A DNA stretch of 64,000 bases from Lasioglossum baleicum. Its lineage: Eukaryota > Arthropoda > Insecta > Hymenoptera > Halictidae. The stretch is taken from the NCBI RefSeq assembly GCF_051020765.1, contig NC_134930.1:11656001-11720000 (forward strand), read 5' to 3'. Below the pieces are notes generated by a model. That model did not search any database. It had not been told where the DNA came from and worked only from the letters and a program-made list of their open reading frames with translations. This document shows positions 47,736 to 58,700 of this stretch, piece after piece. Position 1 is the stretch's first letter, and every line of letters begins with the position of its first letter. The translations under genes were made by a program, and so were the position numbers.

Positions 47736-48110
47736 CCCAGATAGCACAAAGACGTCTTTGAGACGTCTATTATAAGTCTTACAGGTCCAGAAATGTTAAT
47801 TAAATATAAATATCTGATTGGTCATGTGAAAAGGGACTAGAAGGGTCCCAATACCTTTTTGCATTAAAATCACACATGAATAATAATAAGTTTAATTATA
47901 GGAAATATATGATCTGGTATTAAGGAATTAACTCCCCCACTTAAAACTAAAACACAACAAGAATTGTATACATATGTATGTGCATACATTTGTGGCAGGA
48001 CACAAGTTAAACCTATTACATATTAATATATTATGAAGCCTATTACGTGTTCTTAAATAGCATTTCATTGAAATTGAAAGGAATAAAACGATCAGTGACA
48101 TCAATATTAA

Positions 48111-48505
48111 GGGGGTAGACTCTCGTTTCCAGGATTGCAGGTTTATTTCTCGATAATGCAAAAATGGGGTTTTTCAGTAGTGAAAAGCGCTAGATAAAAG
48201 ACCCATCTAGGCCGCGATCGCCCTCAAAAGTCCTATTTTTACGTTTACGAGGTGTAAATTGCATTATTCGGATGCAGACAGCTGCTCATGTAACTACTTT
48301 TATAAAGCTACGACAACTATGTACATGCTGTCGAATAATGCAAATTACGGCTCGTAAACGTAACAATAGGACTTTTTAGGGCGATCGCGGCCTAGATTGA
48401 TCTTTTATCTAACACTTTCGACTTCTGAAACACCCAACCTTTGCATTATCGAGAAATGAGAAGGCGCATTCCGCACCCTTGCAATCGCAGAATGAGTCTG
48501 CCACC
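48111..48505. mobile_element. TTAA-flanked foldback MITE, family C, copy 1
   Basis: TTAA lies at 48107-48110 and 48506-48509. The termini GGGGGTAGACTC and GAGTCTGCCACC are inverted repeats, and the whole element folds back through GCATTAT, GCGATCGC, TTACGTTTACGAG and AATTGCATTATTCG. A second copy is at about 51985-52358. piggyBac-like by TTAA; a TA target cannot be excluded. Confidence 0.78.
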
Positions 48506-48509
48506 TTAA

Positions 48510-50516
48510 ATAATAAAAAAAAAAAAAATAGAAAATTAAAGAAATAGTCCAAAAAGTAAGGATCAAATAATGTTTATTTATCTGGTACGTAACTAAGCCT
48601 TCATTAAAAACAAACGCTACACTAGCGCGGACGCCACAAAAATAGACGACACAGTGTCTTTTTGCCACTTTTATAATAAAAACAACTGAAAACGAATGGC
48701 GCGTTCTACTCCTCTTTTATAAATAATGATCGGAACAACTTACCCCGGGAACTTTTAGCCCCGGTATCCCCTAACATAGCTCTCCACTTTTATATTTCTT
48801 CTCAAAATCGAATTCATATCTTAAATTCATTTGAATTTTTTAGTATATATATGTATATATACTAACTAATAAGGATACATGCAATAAAAATCGGAAGTAA
48901 AAGAAAAATAATGCCATTGAATTTATCGTGTATTATAAAAATAAGTTATTTTTTTACCTCTCACAAAAGTGAGGGTAACATGGCCCTCTAACAGGAATCA
49001 TACAATATCATTGTTTTATATAACATTTTGACATCAACAGGAAATATCTATATATATGTATATAAATAAAACAAATTCTTCTCTTTATTAAGTCTTGAAC
49101 AACGACTCTTTTCCAAGACGGTCAAAGAAATTGGCAAGGCAAGATTCCTGGGATAGACATTCGCGAGAGCGCGATTAAACAGATTTCCTCACCTTTTTCC
49201 GTGGGCAATACTGTCGCCGGTAAACAAAGTTGAATTCCGACTCGGAGACTGATTACGTTCGCGACGTTCCTCGCTTTCCCGCGGGTAAATACAACCAAGC
49301 TTGCGGCGACATTCTCACCGAGTTTTACTTTCGCTCAATCTCGCGAGGAGTACCATTATAGAGCTACAGCGACACGATAGAGTTCGCAAGCGATGTCACA
49401 CAGTGAGAGGCTGCGGAGTTCCATGCTTGTGAACTATTTTATATCAGGTTCAAAAAAATAATCTAATTTTAATTATGACCGCGTCGCAAGTAATTATTGT
49501 TAACAAGAAGTTAATTGTTGAGGAATGCGATAAAAAGGTGACAAAAGCTTCGCAGACTTTCGTAGACTTTCTTTTGTAAAATCACATCGAAACGAGAATG
49601 CGGGGAAAATGTTTTTTAATTTCGTGGGGTTATTTGAATTTGTAAAATTCGTAATGAAAGAAAGGATATGAAAGTAGAGACTTCGTCCTTTGAAGTGAGT
49701 ACAGACAGAATATTGTAATTTATTTTTAAACAAAGTTATATAGTGAAAGCGGTTTTTATACTTATTTTACTGGCCAGAGAATTGTGGAATCCTCTGGCCA
49801 GTAAAATCGAATACAGACGGCCAGATAGAAATAATTAGGAATTATTCGACTCAAACAATCTCGATATTTGAACAAAGCTTTCATTTAAAGCAGAAACGGT
49901 TATACTTCTAAAAAAAAACCCGTCTGTTAGGTAAACTAACAATTAACACAATTAACCGGACCGCGTTTGTTGCTGAATAGCTAGCCGAAGTTCGAATGGC
50001 TACATTTACGAACAGCTATAAGATTGTTGCTCTAAGAATTTTACACTCGATTACAATCTCGAGACCGGCAACCATCGACTGGAGGCCGTCTTCGAAAGTT
50101 CGTTAAAGTCAACTCGGCAGTATTAATTCAATTGAACCGAGCCGGAACTCAGGGGTAACCAGATGCTCCCGCCGACAGGGGTAACGAAGATTGAAAACGA
50201 AACGAATCGCGATCTCGATACCATTCGGCCGGCGAAGGCGGAGTAGTAACGTGTATATTTGTATGCAAATGCGATCCGCTCGGCGAATGCGACGGATCGA
50301 TGCGTCTCGGACACGCGGCCGCCGACTGTTGGCGCTGAAGCGGCGAACGCGCGAAAAAAAAAAGAAAACATGAGAGGACTGCAAAAAGGAGACGACCAAT
50401 GGCAGACGTACCCCCAACAGGAGGAGTCACTTTGGAAAAAATCCAGAAACTTGAGATTCCTGATTTTATATTGTACTTATCAAACGACTACGTTTATATT
50501 ATTGTAGTAGTAAACT
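48510..50516. other. No gene recognised; GC-rich patches at 49.1-49.4 and 49.97-50.4 kb
   Basis: Frames of 80-100 codons on both strands at 50.1-50.4 kb are overlapping and unrecognisable. AT-rich elsewhere. Confidence 0.35.
49764..49807. repeat. Perfect 16-bp hairpin
   Basis: ATTTTACTGGCCAGAG (49764-49779) is followed, after 12 nt, by its exact complement CTCTGGCCAGTAAAAT (49792-49807). Too short for a normal pre-miRNA; possibly a tiny MITE. Confidence 0.7.
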
Positions 50517-50683
50517 GCAATGAATGACCTTGGATGACCTTGGAAGTCCAACATATTATAGATCAATGAATTCTCTATGGAACAAACTGTACATCTAGGT
50601 AAATAAAAATATACATCCGTATAGAAAAGAAACAAAGTTCGTCTTGAAATCTTGGAAGCACATTCACCCAGAGAAGACTTATA
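50517..50683. repeat. Dispersed repeat with paired nuclear-receptor-like half sites, copy 2
   Basis: It contains TGACCTTGGATGACCTTGG (two half sites 10 bp apart), TTATAGATCAATGAATTC and CACCCAGAGAAGACTT, in the same order as 11231-11385. It abuts the mariner foldback at 50690. Confidence 0.45.
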
Positions 50684-50689
50684 CATATA

Positions 50690-51363
50690 CAGTGGGTGTA
50701 GAAAGTATTCGTACGACTTTTAAAACTGAATAACTATTTTATAATTGTACCAGACGACCCGATTTTTTATCATCAATTAGAAGTATTGGTTTACGAAATG
50801 ATATGCAAAAAAGATTTCCGAAAAATTTTAATTAACAAAGTTACATGCAGAAATAAAAAAGGCATTCTTTTCAAACTTTTTTAGTTTGATCCTTAATGAA
50901 AATATATGTTTTGTACATATATGTTAGTTATACACATGCTGAAAATTTCATCGAAATCGGTTGACGCAGAAAAAAACGACGCGCATCGAAAGAAGTACGA
51001 TTCTGTGGATTTTTTAAACAGAAGCTGTGATCAAAAGTCGTTTAAAACTACGATTTTCACCATTTTTAACCGCTTGTAGCTCGTGAGTATGTTACTCGAT
51101 TTCGATGAAATTTTCAGCATGTGTGTAACTACAAAACAAATGTTTTAAATTTTCATTAAGGGCCCAAATAAAAAAGTTTTAAAAAATGCCTTTCTTATTT
51201 TTGCATGTCACCTTGTAAAACATAATTTTTGGAAAATCTTTTTTACATGTAATTTCATAAACCAATGCTTCTAATTGATTATAAAAAATCAGGTCGTCTG
51301 GTACAATTATAAAACAGTTATTCTATTTTAAAGGGCGTACAAAAAAATACTTTCTACACCCAC
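50690..51363. mobile_element. Palindromic mariner-like MITE with TA target
   Basis: The ends CAGTGGGTGTAGAAAGTA and TACTTTCTACACCCAC are inverted, with TA at 50688-50689 and 51364-51365. The arms of about 300 bp stay paired through CTGATTTTTTATNATCAATT-type blocks to a hinge near 51010. No coding sequence. Related by hinge motif to 1-645. Confidence 0.8.
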
Positions 51364-51365
51364 TA

Positions 51366-51980
51366 TAATTGTATTACCTAATGTAAGGGCAAAAATGTCC
51401 AGGATTCGAATGCTCTGTTATACACAGGCATGTAGACCAGTGATTTCAGAGATTTCGGTCTTGTTTTAGAGGGTTAAAGAAAATCGAGGAGCCGGTTAAA
51501 TGTCGTCTGGACACGAATGGTCTATAGGACTACGTGGAGGAGGAGGGGGTCTGCAGGAGACACGACGATGGCGGGATCGGTTGCCAGAAGCCGCGGAATT
51601 AGGTCAATCCGTGGCGCGCGACGTCGAGCGGTTTATTAACAAAACGTACACCGTAACCTTCTCGTCTCTGTCCCTTCTCGGTCTGATCTCCGTGGCGGAC
51701 GAACACCGCGCTCCGCCGAATGTAGGTTGATGTATTAATATCATTAACTCTCGTGCGAGAGCCGTTTCGACGCGTGTAACCCGCAGCGGAACGGTCGGCC
51801 AAATCGCGAGCCCTTCGCTCGAAGACGGCTTGAGACGGGACCCCGACGCGGTATTTTAAGACAGACGATTCTGCTGTGGACTCGCCGAATGCGGGAATCG
51901 ACCGAGAAATCGACCGAGAAACAACCACGGTGACCACCGATGCGACTATCGTGACTTTCGACTAACTACAGTAGCTTTTC
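51366..51980. other. GC-rich island, no gene assigned
   Basis: A 76-codon + frame from ATG 51500 (to 51730) and a 112-codon minus frame overlap here. Neither has a recognisable domain. Possible exon or regulatory island; unresolved. Confidence 0.3.
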
Positions 51981-51984
51981 TTTA

Positions 51985-52358
51985 GACGGGGTATTGTAGA
52001 ATTGCAAGGGTGCGGGATGCGCCTTCTCATTTCACGATAATGCAAAGGAGGGGTGTTTCAGAAGTCCAAAGCGCTAGATAAAAGATCAATCTAGGCCGCA
52101 TTACCCCCTCAAAAGTGCTATCTTTACGTTTACGAGACGTAATTTGCATTATTCGGTCGCTGCGTTATGAAAATAACTACATGCGCAGCTTTATAATTCG
52201 AAATAATGCAAATTACGCCTCGTAAACGTAAAAATAGGGCGATCGCGGCCTAGATTGATCTAGCGCTTTTTACTACTGACTACCCGATGTTTGCATTATT
52301 GAGAAATGAGAAGGCGCATCCCGTACCCTTGCGATTCTGAAAACGAGCGTCTACCCAC
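51985..52358. mobile_element. TTAA-flanked foldback MITE, family C, copy 2
   Basis: It shares with 48111-48505 the order GATAATGCAAA, GCGCTAGATAAAAGA, ATCTAGGCCGC, TTTACGTTTACGAG, GCATTATTCG and GAAATGAGAAGGCGCAT. TTAA is intact on the right (52359-52362); on the left it reads TTAG (about 51982). Confidence 0.75.
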
Positions 52359-52420
52359 TTAAAAGAACGGTTGTGGAAATACAAAGCCAAAAACAGTATA
52401 ACAAAATACAGGTTTTGCAT

Positions 52421-52575
52421 TACATGTTCTGCAGATCGCATTCCGCTTTTTGCAAGCCAAATTCACCCTTTTGCAGATCGTATTCAGCTTTCTGCAAACC
52501 AAATTCACCGTTTTGCAGGTCAAATTCACCCTGTTGCAAATCAAATGCACCCTGTTGCAAATCAAATTGCCCCGT
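52421..52575. repeat. 21-bp minisatellite, about 7 imperfect units
   Basis: Units of the form TTTTGCAGATCGTATTCAGC / TTTTGCAAGCCAAATTCACC repeat every 21 bp. Because 21 is a multiple of three, several frames stay open on both strands and encode 7-residue periods such as SANQIHR. No protein family is recognised; the flanking frames extend little beyond the array. Confidence 0.8.
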
Positions 52576-53266
52576 CAGCAAATTTATTCCCCTACATTAT
52601 TATAGTAAAATAAAACGTATATTTCATAAATTCAAAATTTTATTACGTATAATAGTGAACATTATTTACGAAATCGTGCGAATTTTTTTGAAAATCGAGG
52701 ATGTTCTGGAGTGACTGCATATCGGGAATACATTTTCGAAATATACAAATATTCCGCGAAAGTAGACGGTTACTTTAAAGCCAACAAAATCGTCGTACGC
52801 GTATGAAGGTACCACGTCCCCCCAACGACGACCATAATCTGTCCTGTCTACTTACTGCAATAAAGGGTAGCACATAATATGAGATGAAGTCTATCGTTGC
52901 GCTATTTTCGCGAAGCTCCTTTGGAACTAGTCTACAGTGTGCTCCATGAAGTGTGACGTTGTTTGAAGTCCTTTTGAAATATGAAAAGTTACGCTAGTCA
53001 TACTATAGTAAAGTCTTGATCTAAACAGGATCCTCGGGTCCGCGTCCCGACATAGATCGTATAGGGTACTCGTGTTAGCTTCATTGATATTTTATTATCT
53101 ATGTATCTACGTACAGGCATATTTACGAGTCACTCTGTGCGCATACCGTTCACGATATGAATTTTATTTAGAATCTATTTGAAACCTGTGTTCTCTCTCT
53201 CTTTCTCTGCTGAAACTATGTTTTATTTTCCACTTGAGTCTGAAAGCAAAAGCTGCACGGAGCTTA
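52576..53266. other. No gene recognised
   Basis: AGGATGTTCTGGAG at 52698-52711 equals the terminal 14 bp of the element at 53267, perhaps a lone terminus. A (CT)n tract is at about 53191-53210. Confidence 0.4.
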
Positions 53267-53792
53267 AGGATGTTCTGGAGGTACAATGGGAGACAAAAGT
53301 ACAAGAAATTCGAAATCCATCAATACATGGCAATGAAAGCCATTCATGAGTATATTTTGCATTCAACTTTTGCAAATACTGTACCCTCTGTAGCTATATT
53401 CAGTGGTCTACACTTGTCGCGTTTCCATGCTAGTGAGAGACAACGCGATAAATTTGACGTTTTGTAGCAGTTTATAACTTTTTTACTCTGTAACTGTTTA
53501 GTGAATCCTAATAAATTTTGAACATAATTAATTACATAATTTTTACTACATATAAAAAAAACTGGAGTTTCTAGTTTCGTTTTTTCAAGGTTTAAATAGG
53601 GTTTGAAGTGGAATTTTATGAATTCTCCATAAGAAGACGTGTTAAAATGTGCAAACTTTAAGTTGCCATAATTCTTAAACGGTGCAGTGAATCGAACCCA
53701 AACTTTGGTAATTGCATTAATTTAGTGAGAATTATACATTGTGAAATTTTCAAAAATTTTGTTGCGTTTTTTATATACCTCCAGAACATCCT
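53267..53792. mobile_element. TA-flanked MITE with perfect 17-bp TIRs
   Basis: AGGATGTTCTGGAGGTA (53267-53283) and its complement (53776-53792) are perfect, with TA at 53265-53266 and 53793-53794. 526 bp without transposase; Tc1/mariner-like by target. Confidence 0.8.
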
Positions 53793-53794
53793 TA

Positions 53795-54674
53795 ATAATA
53801 TCCATCCGCGATGTACTAATGGTTTTATTAACTTCAAATGGTATAATCTCGTATTCTGTGAAACCAGAACGGCCTACCGCGTCTGTAGAAAGAATTTAGA
53901 GAGCTGCATTTCACCAGTCTACTCGATGGTTCGCGAAATCCACAGAAATACAATAATGTATTCATCCCAAATAATCGAGCGGATCCTTACGATACGACTG
54001 TTCCGCGCGTATTACGACAAATAATTACCATTGTTTGTACGTGAATTGATAAATTATATTGTTTCGGACTTCCAAACGGCGATGTTAACGCGTTTGCAAT
54101 CGGCATGGTAAAATTACACTTTATGCAGATTTCCGTTGCCCAGCCAGCAAGGTAAAATTGCATTGCAGAAGCTTGCGTTCGTAGCTTTAAATATTCATTA
54201 CCCTATTGTATTTAAACTTCTGCGGCATATCGTACTCCGCTCAACGCGACAGATTTAGCAGGCGACGATTAATGACAATGTTTAATACTGTTTAATACTA
54301 AAAACTGAATATTCAGAAATGATGGATTTTTCTTGCTGCTTCGTATTAACTGCTTCGGGAATAGTCTGTGCTTGCTTCTCTCCCACATTCATCGACATTT
54401 CCTTTACATACACACCGACCGTGTATTTTAATTCTTTCCTCGCTTCCGTTCGTAATTCCGCATCCTCTTCCACTGTGAATGCTTCGCGAAATCAGTTTTG
54501 CTTCGACTAAAATCATTCCTGGTTCCAAAACCGTTTATATCCGTTTGACAAATTTACCTTCATCTCAATTTTAGTTTATAGTCCCGACAATCCTTTCATC
54601 GCCACGTACTGTACGCCCATCGGACGATAACTAGGCAAAGAATACGGTCTCGCTCTGTCCGGTCTCCCCTACCA
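53795..54674. other. No gene recognised
   Basis: Moderately GC-rich; short frames only, no repeat ends seen. Confidence 0.35.
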
Positions 54675-55700
54675 GCGCACACTGGTCCACGCGTTCGATC
54701 TAACTGTTCATTTGGTAAAAAAGTAGCTTGCCCAAATCGATGTTTATTGAATGTATATTGCTTCATAAATGTCCATGACATTCGAAAACGACGAAATTAA
54801 TAAGATTTATTAAAAATTGTGATCAGAACAAGCATTTAAAAATCAACATTTTATGAATCCTATTTGCCACCGAAAAATGACCTCTTTTCTTATTCATACC
54901 CTGGTGAATCTATTTAATATTATGTGTCCATTTTTGTTGCAAATGAATAGTATTTGTCTGTATTTAGAGTACATCTCTTGTACTAAGATTTAATATTTAT
55001 AATTTATTGAAATAACAATACTCAATAAACTAAAGAGAATCTTCAAAGTTTTCAATCTTTGGTAAAGGATATCTTTCAAGGTGCATTATTATCAGCGTTC
55101 TTTTCTCTATGAAATCGTGCAAGAATCACATCCCGTTCGGTCCCGGTACACAAGTTATTATTGTTTAAAGAGTATGTGTCGCCTGAATTGCGGCCGAACC
55201 CCTGGCATTTTTATAATGCAATCGAACAATTAATATTGAAAGATGTTGAAGAAGAAAGTGATGACAATAATGATTTGTCAATATAATATAATATAATATC
55301 AATTGTTATTATTGTTTATATAATACAATAAAAATTATATTTTTGGTTTTTATAATTAATATTATGTTTTTCGCACAATTTTAAATAAAATATTTTTAAT
55401 TATGTTTATAAAATCCATTACTTCAAAAATGATTGATTATTGTGTTTATTTAAAACCTGAACCTGACTTATCAGACACTTCCGATAATCTGAGAAAAAAT
55501 TGTTTTAAACAAAACTTAATCAACATTCAGCAGTCTACAAATTTCAATCCAAAAAATTAAGAAAGAAATGTTTAATGCATAATATAATAGTAGCTGATAT
55601 AAAAACGAATCCAACGACCTAAATTACTATACCTTTAAGCTTTCAAATAGTGCTAAAATATTAATGAACATGTAGATCGAGCGCGTGGACCAGTGTGCAG
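54675..55700. repeat. About 1-kb segment bounded by 37-bp inverted repeats
   Basis: GCGCACACTGGTCCACGCG and TCGATCTAACTGTTCAT (54675-54711) recur inverted at about 55662-55700 with few mismatches. The interior is AT-rich, with an (AATAT)n tract near 55283-55302. Target duplication was not identified, so the outer boundary is uncertain. Confidence 0.55.
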
Positions 55701-58700
55701 CGCACGTATTGTAGATACTGGCCGAAGACGATGACTTGACCCGAAAAGTCGGAAAAAAGTCGATTTCAAAATTATTCGTAAGTCGTACAATTTCTATTGT
55801 CTGACGTAGTTAAAGGTCGGGAGAATGCGGTTACAGTATTGTCTTTTTATTTGCTCACCCGTGAAGTACCCTACTTCATCGAAAGTCAAGAGGTTTTATA
55901 GCACGCTTCGCGCTCTGAAACAGTCTTTGAAAACAGCGTTCATTCATTAGCAATTTTCAAGTATTTCAAGGAAATTGTGTAAATTCGTTCATTATAGAAG
56001 CTTTTCAAGCAGGTTTACAGAGCACTTTCGCAAAGATTTCATCTCGTTCTCGTCTAAATTAGTATAATTATTAATATTTGAACATGATCGCTCATTCTGT
56101 AAGGTTTTTTACGATTATAAAACTTCATCGACGATTTTGTTGTAGTATTGAGTAATATCCGGTGCTCGTTTTGGTATCAGATTTATAACTAATTTAAGTA
56201 GAAATGGGCAACATCAACAGTCGCAGCGTGTGTTCTCTGATGAAAATTAATAGTAAGAGTTAAAAACTTTCTTGAAATATGTATATTTACATATTACAAA
56301 GTTTCGTAATCTTATCGTTTCGTATTAAAATAATAAATTACATCATTTCAACATAATTTACGTGCAAAAATAAATTTTTCCAGCTTTTCGGTGGAAGCAC
56401 TCCATTATTACGATGATTCATGGGTTTTGGATCTTGGGAAAAAATGTTTGGAACAAAAGAGAGAGAGCTGAACAGTATTTGAACATCTACAAACTTCTAT
56501 ATGTATACATATAAAATTTCGACAAAAAATGAAATACAGCAACCGCTTTTTTAGGATATGTTTTACCTTGGGGTCAAATATCATTTTGAGGAGCTACAGT
56601 AATTACAAATCTTGTATATTACTGTTCGCATTGATATGGGTGTCGCCCTAAGGGTGCGTTTACACCAAGTTGCCCGCGGGCTTTTGTTATAAATTTCGAG
56701 CGGGTTGACGGGCCCGCTGTGCCCCCCGCTGTGCGTGGCACAAAAAGAGGTCTCTATGGGCTCCACGGCTTCACGGTTCGTTTCGGTAAACTACCGATAG
56801 CTTTCTTTTAAGGCGGTAGAATATCTTCGGAGACCTTTTGACTGAAGTGACTCGAGAACTAGGACACGGGGAGCGAGACGCGTGACCGAGAAAAGAGGGC
56901 ATAGCCCTCGAAAATCGGACGAAATGAGCACTTCTTGCCGACCTCTGATCTAGAGGATGTACTTCTTTAGCCAAGTTCCTTGTACCAATAATATCTCTGT
57001 CTATTATTACTGTACAAGACAGGATAAGGCATTTAAAATAGGCCAAATTGGCCATAACTCGATTGCTATTGATATGAAAAAAATGGTGTCAGACGAGACT
57101 TGCTTTGTTTCGGGAGTGACATGATTTCATGATAATTATTCTTTTATAAGTGGACGCGTAGAGGACATGAAAATCACCAAAAATCCTAGAAAAATGCATA
57201 TTTCTCAATTCACAGCGAAGTATCCGGCAGGTTCTGGACAGAGAGTTCACGTTCGAGCAATCACGGCCACCGAATATCGAAATCGGTGAAGCAATAAATT
57301 TTATTAAGACACCGGGGTGAGCATCAGCCTGGACGGTGGAAAATATCGGGCAGCGGCGACGCTTCCGGCGACGCAGCAGTCCACATCCGTCCGGAAGCTT
57401 CCGGTCAGAATGCCGGGATCTGTAAACGCTCAGCGGGAACTTCTGCTCGCGCTTTATTGCTGCCACGCATGGACGAGCTTCCAACGAAGCGTCCCGTCGA
57501 ATATATACGCGACCGCGAAAATCCTACGACGAGAAAATATTACCTCCGGCGTGCGTTCCGTATGCTTCAACCGGTTTCAAAATTATTGAATATTTAGATG
57601 AAAATATTCGTATTCGTGGCACTGTGATGTTTTATGAAGGAGGTGCAGTAACTCTCGTATAAAACACGTTCACAAAACTGTTTAAACAGGAAAGATATAC
57701 AAAAAATTGGTTGAAAAGGCTGCATAAGTTATTTGATTCAGTGAAAATAATAAAAAATATGTGAGTTATATAGTGTTTTCTAGAATATTTTAGTTTTTCT
57801 CCCGAATTTTCCATTTTTCCGTGATACTTTTCCCATTTTTTTTAAATCTGAAAACCTAATTCGGACTACAACGAACATTAAAAAAAAAAAATTAGCCAAA
57901 TCGGTCCAGCCGTTCTCCCGCGATGTCGTGACCAGCGAACAGCATTTGATTTTTATTATACATATAGATGTTATGAAAAATATACGTCCTCCTGCTGATC
58001 GAAAACCAAAAAAATGTATGTCAATCTAAAGATTGATAAAATTGAAGAAAAGATTGTTTGATTAGATCTCGGTTAGAACTGCATTATGCAGATTGTATTA
58101 ATCATATATTTTATTATACATAGATATCTCATGAAAATTGTAACTTATGTGGTAACGTCTGCAAGAAAAAGTTGTTTGGAATGATGACCTTAACAGCATA
58201 TTTTAATATATTGTTTAAGATAATTACTAACGCGATTTCTCAAGAGACTGAATATATAATTATTTTAGTCTTATCACTCGATACAGAAATTTTCGTAGCT
58301 GTAGAATAACATTATAATGGTATTTCTTCCGTTGATAGTACCTTTCCATATCACAGTGTCTAACGACCCGTGGCAATGGGGATATACATGATACGGTAGT
58401 CTGTTGATTCCAATATTAATACTGAGGATTGGAATCGGCTGAACGCTTTCCTTTCAATTCATTTTCCTCTCTTTGATCCTACGTCCAATTAATGCGTACG
58501 ATAGCGCGCTATTAACTGTGAGCTAATGCTACGTTTCGATCACAAATTAATGCAGCTTCCAATCGATGCCTCACTATCGTGACAAACAGTGCTGTGAAAA
58601 CGTTGCTGTTGCTCTTGTCGTAGACATAAATAAATCCAAAAGTCCTCTGCCGAAGCCTGCCAATTTGCCATTTTTAATTCTTGTCCACATGACGTATAAT

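Noticed and set aside
52421..52575. Regular repeats as a CRISPR array
   Set aside because: The 21-bp units are contiguous without unique spacers, in a eukaryotic context: a minisatellite.
53687..53712. tRNA B-box on the minus strand (GGTTCGATTCACTGCACC)
   Set aside because: No matching A box or acceptor stem at the right distance, and it lies inside the 53267-53792 MITE.
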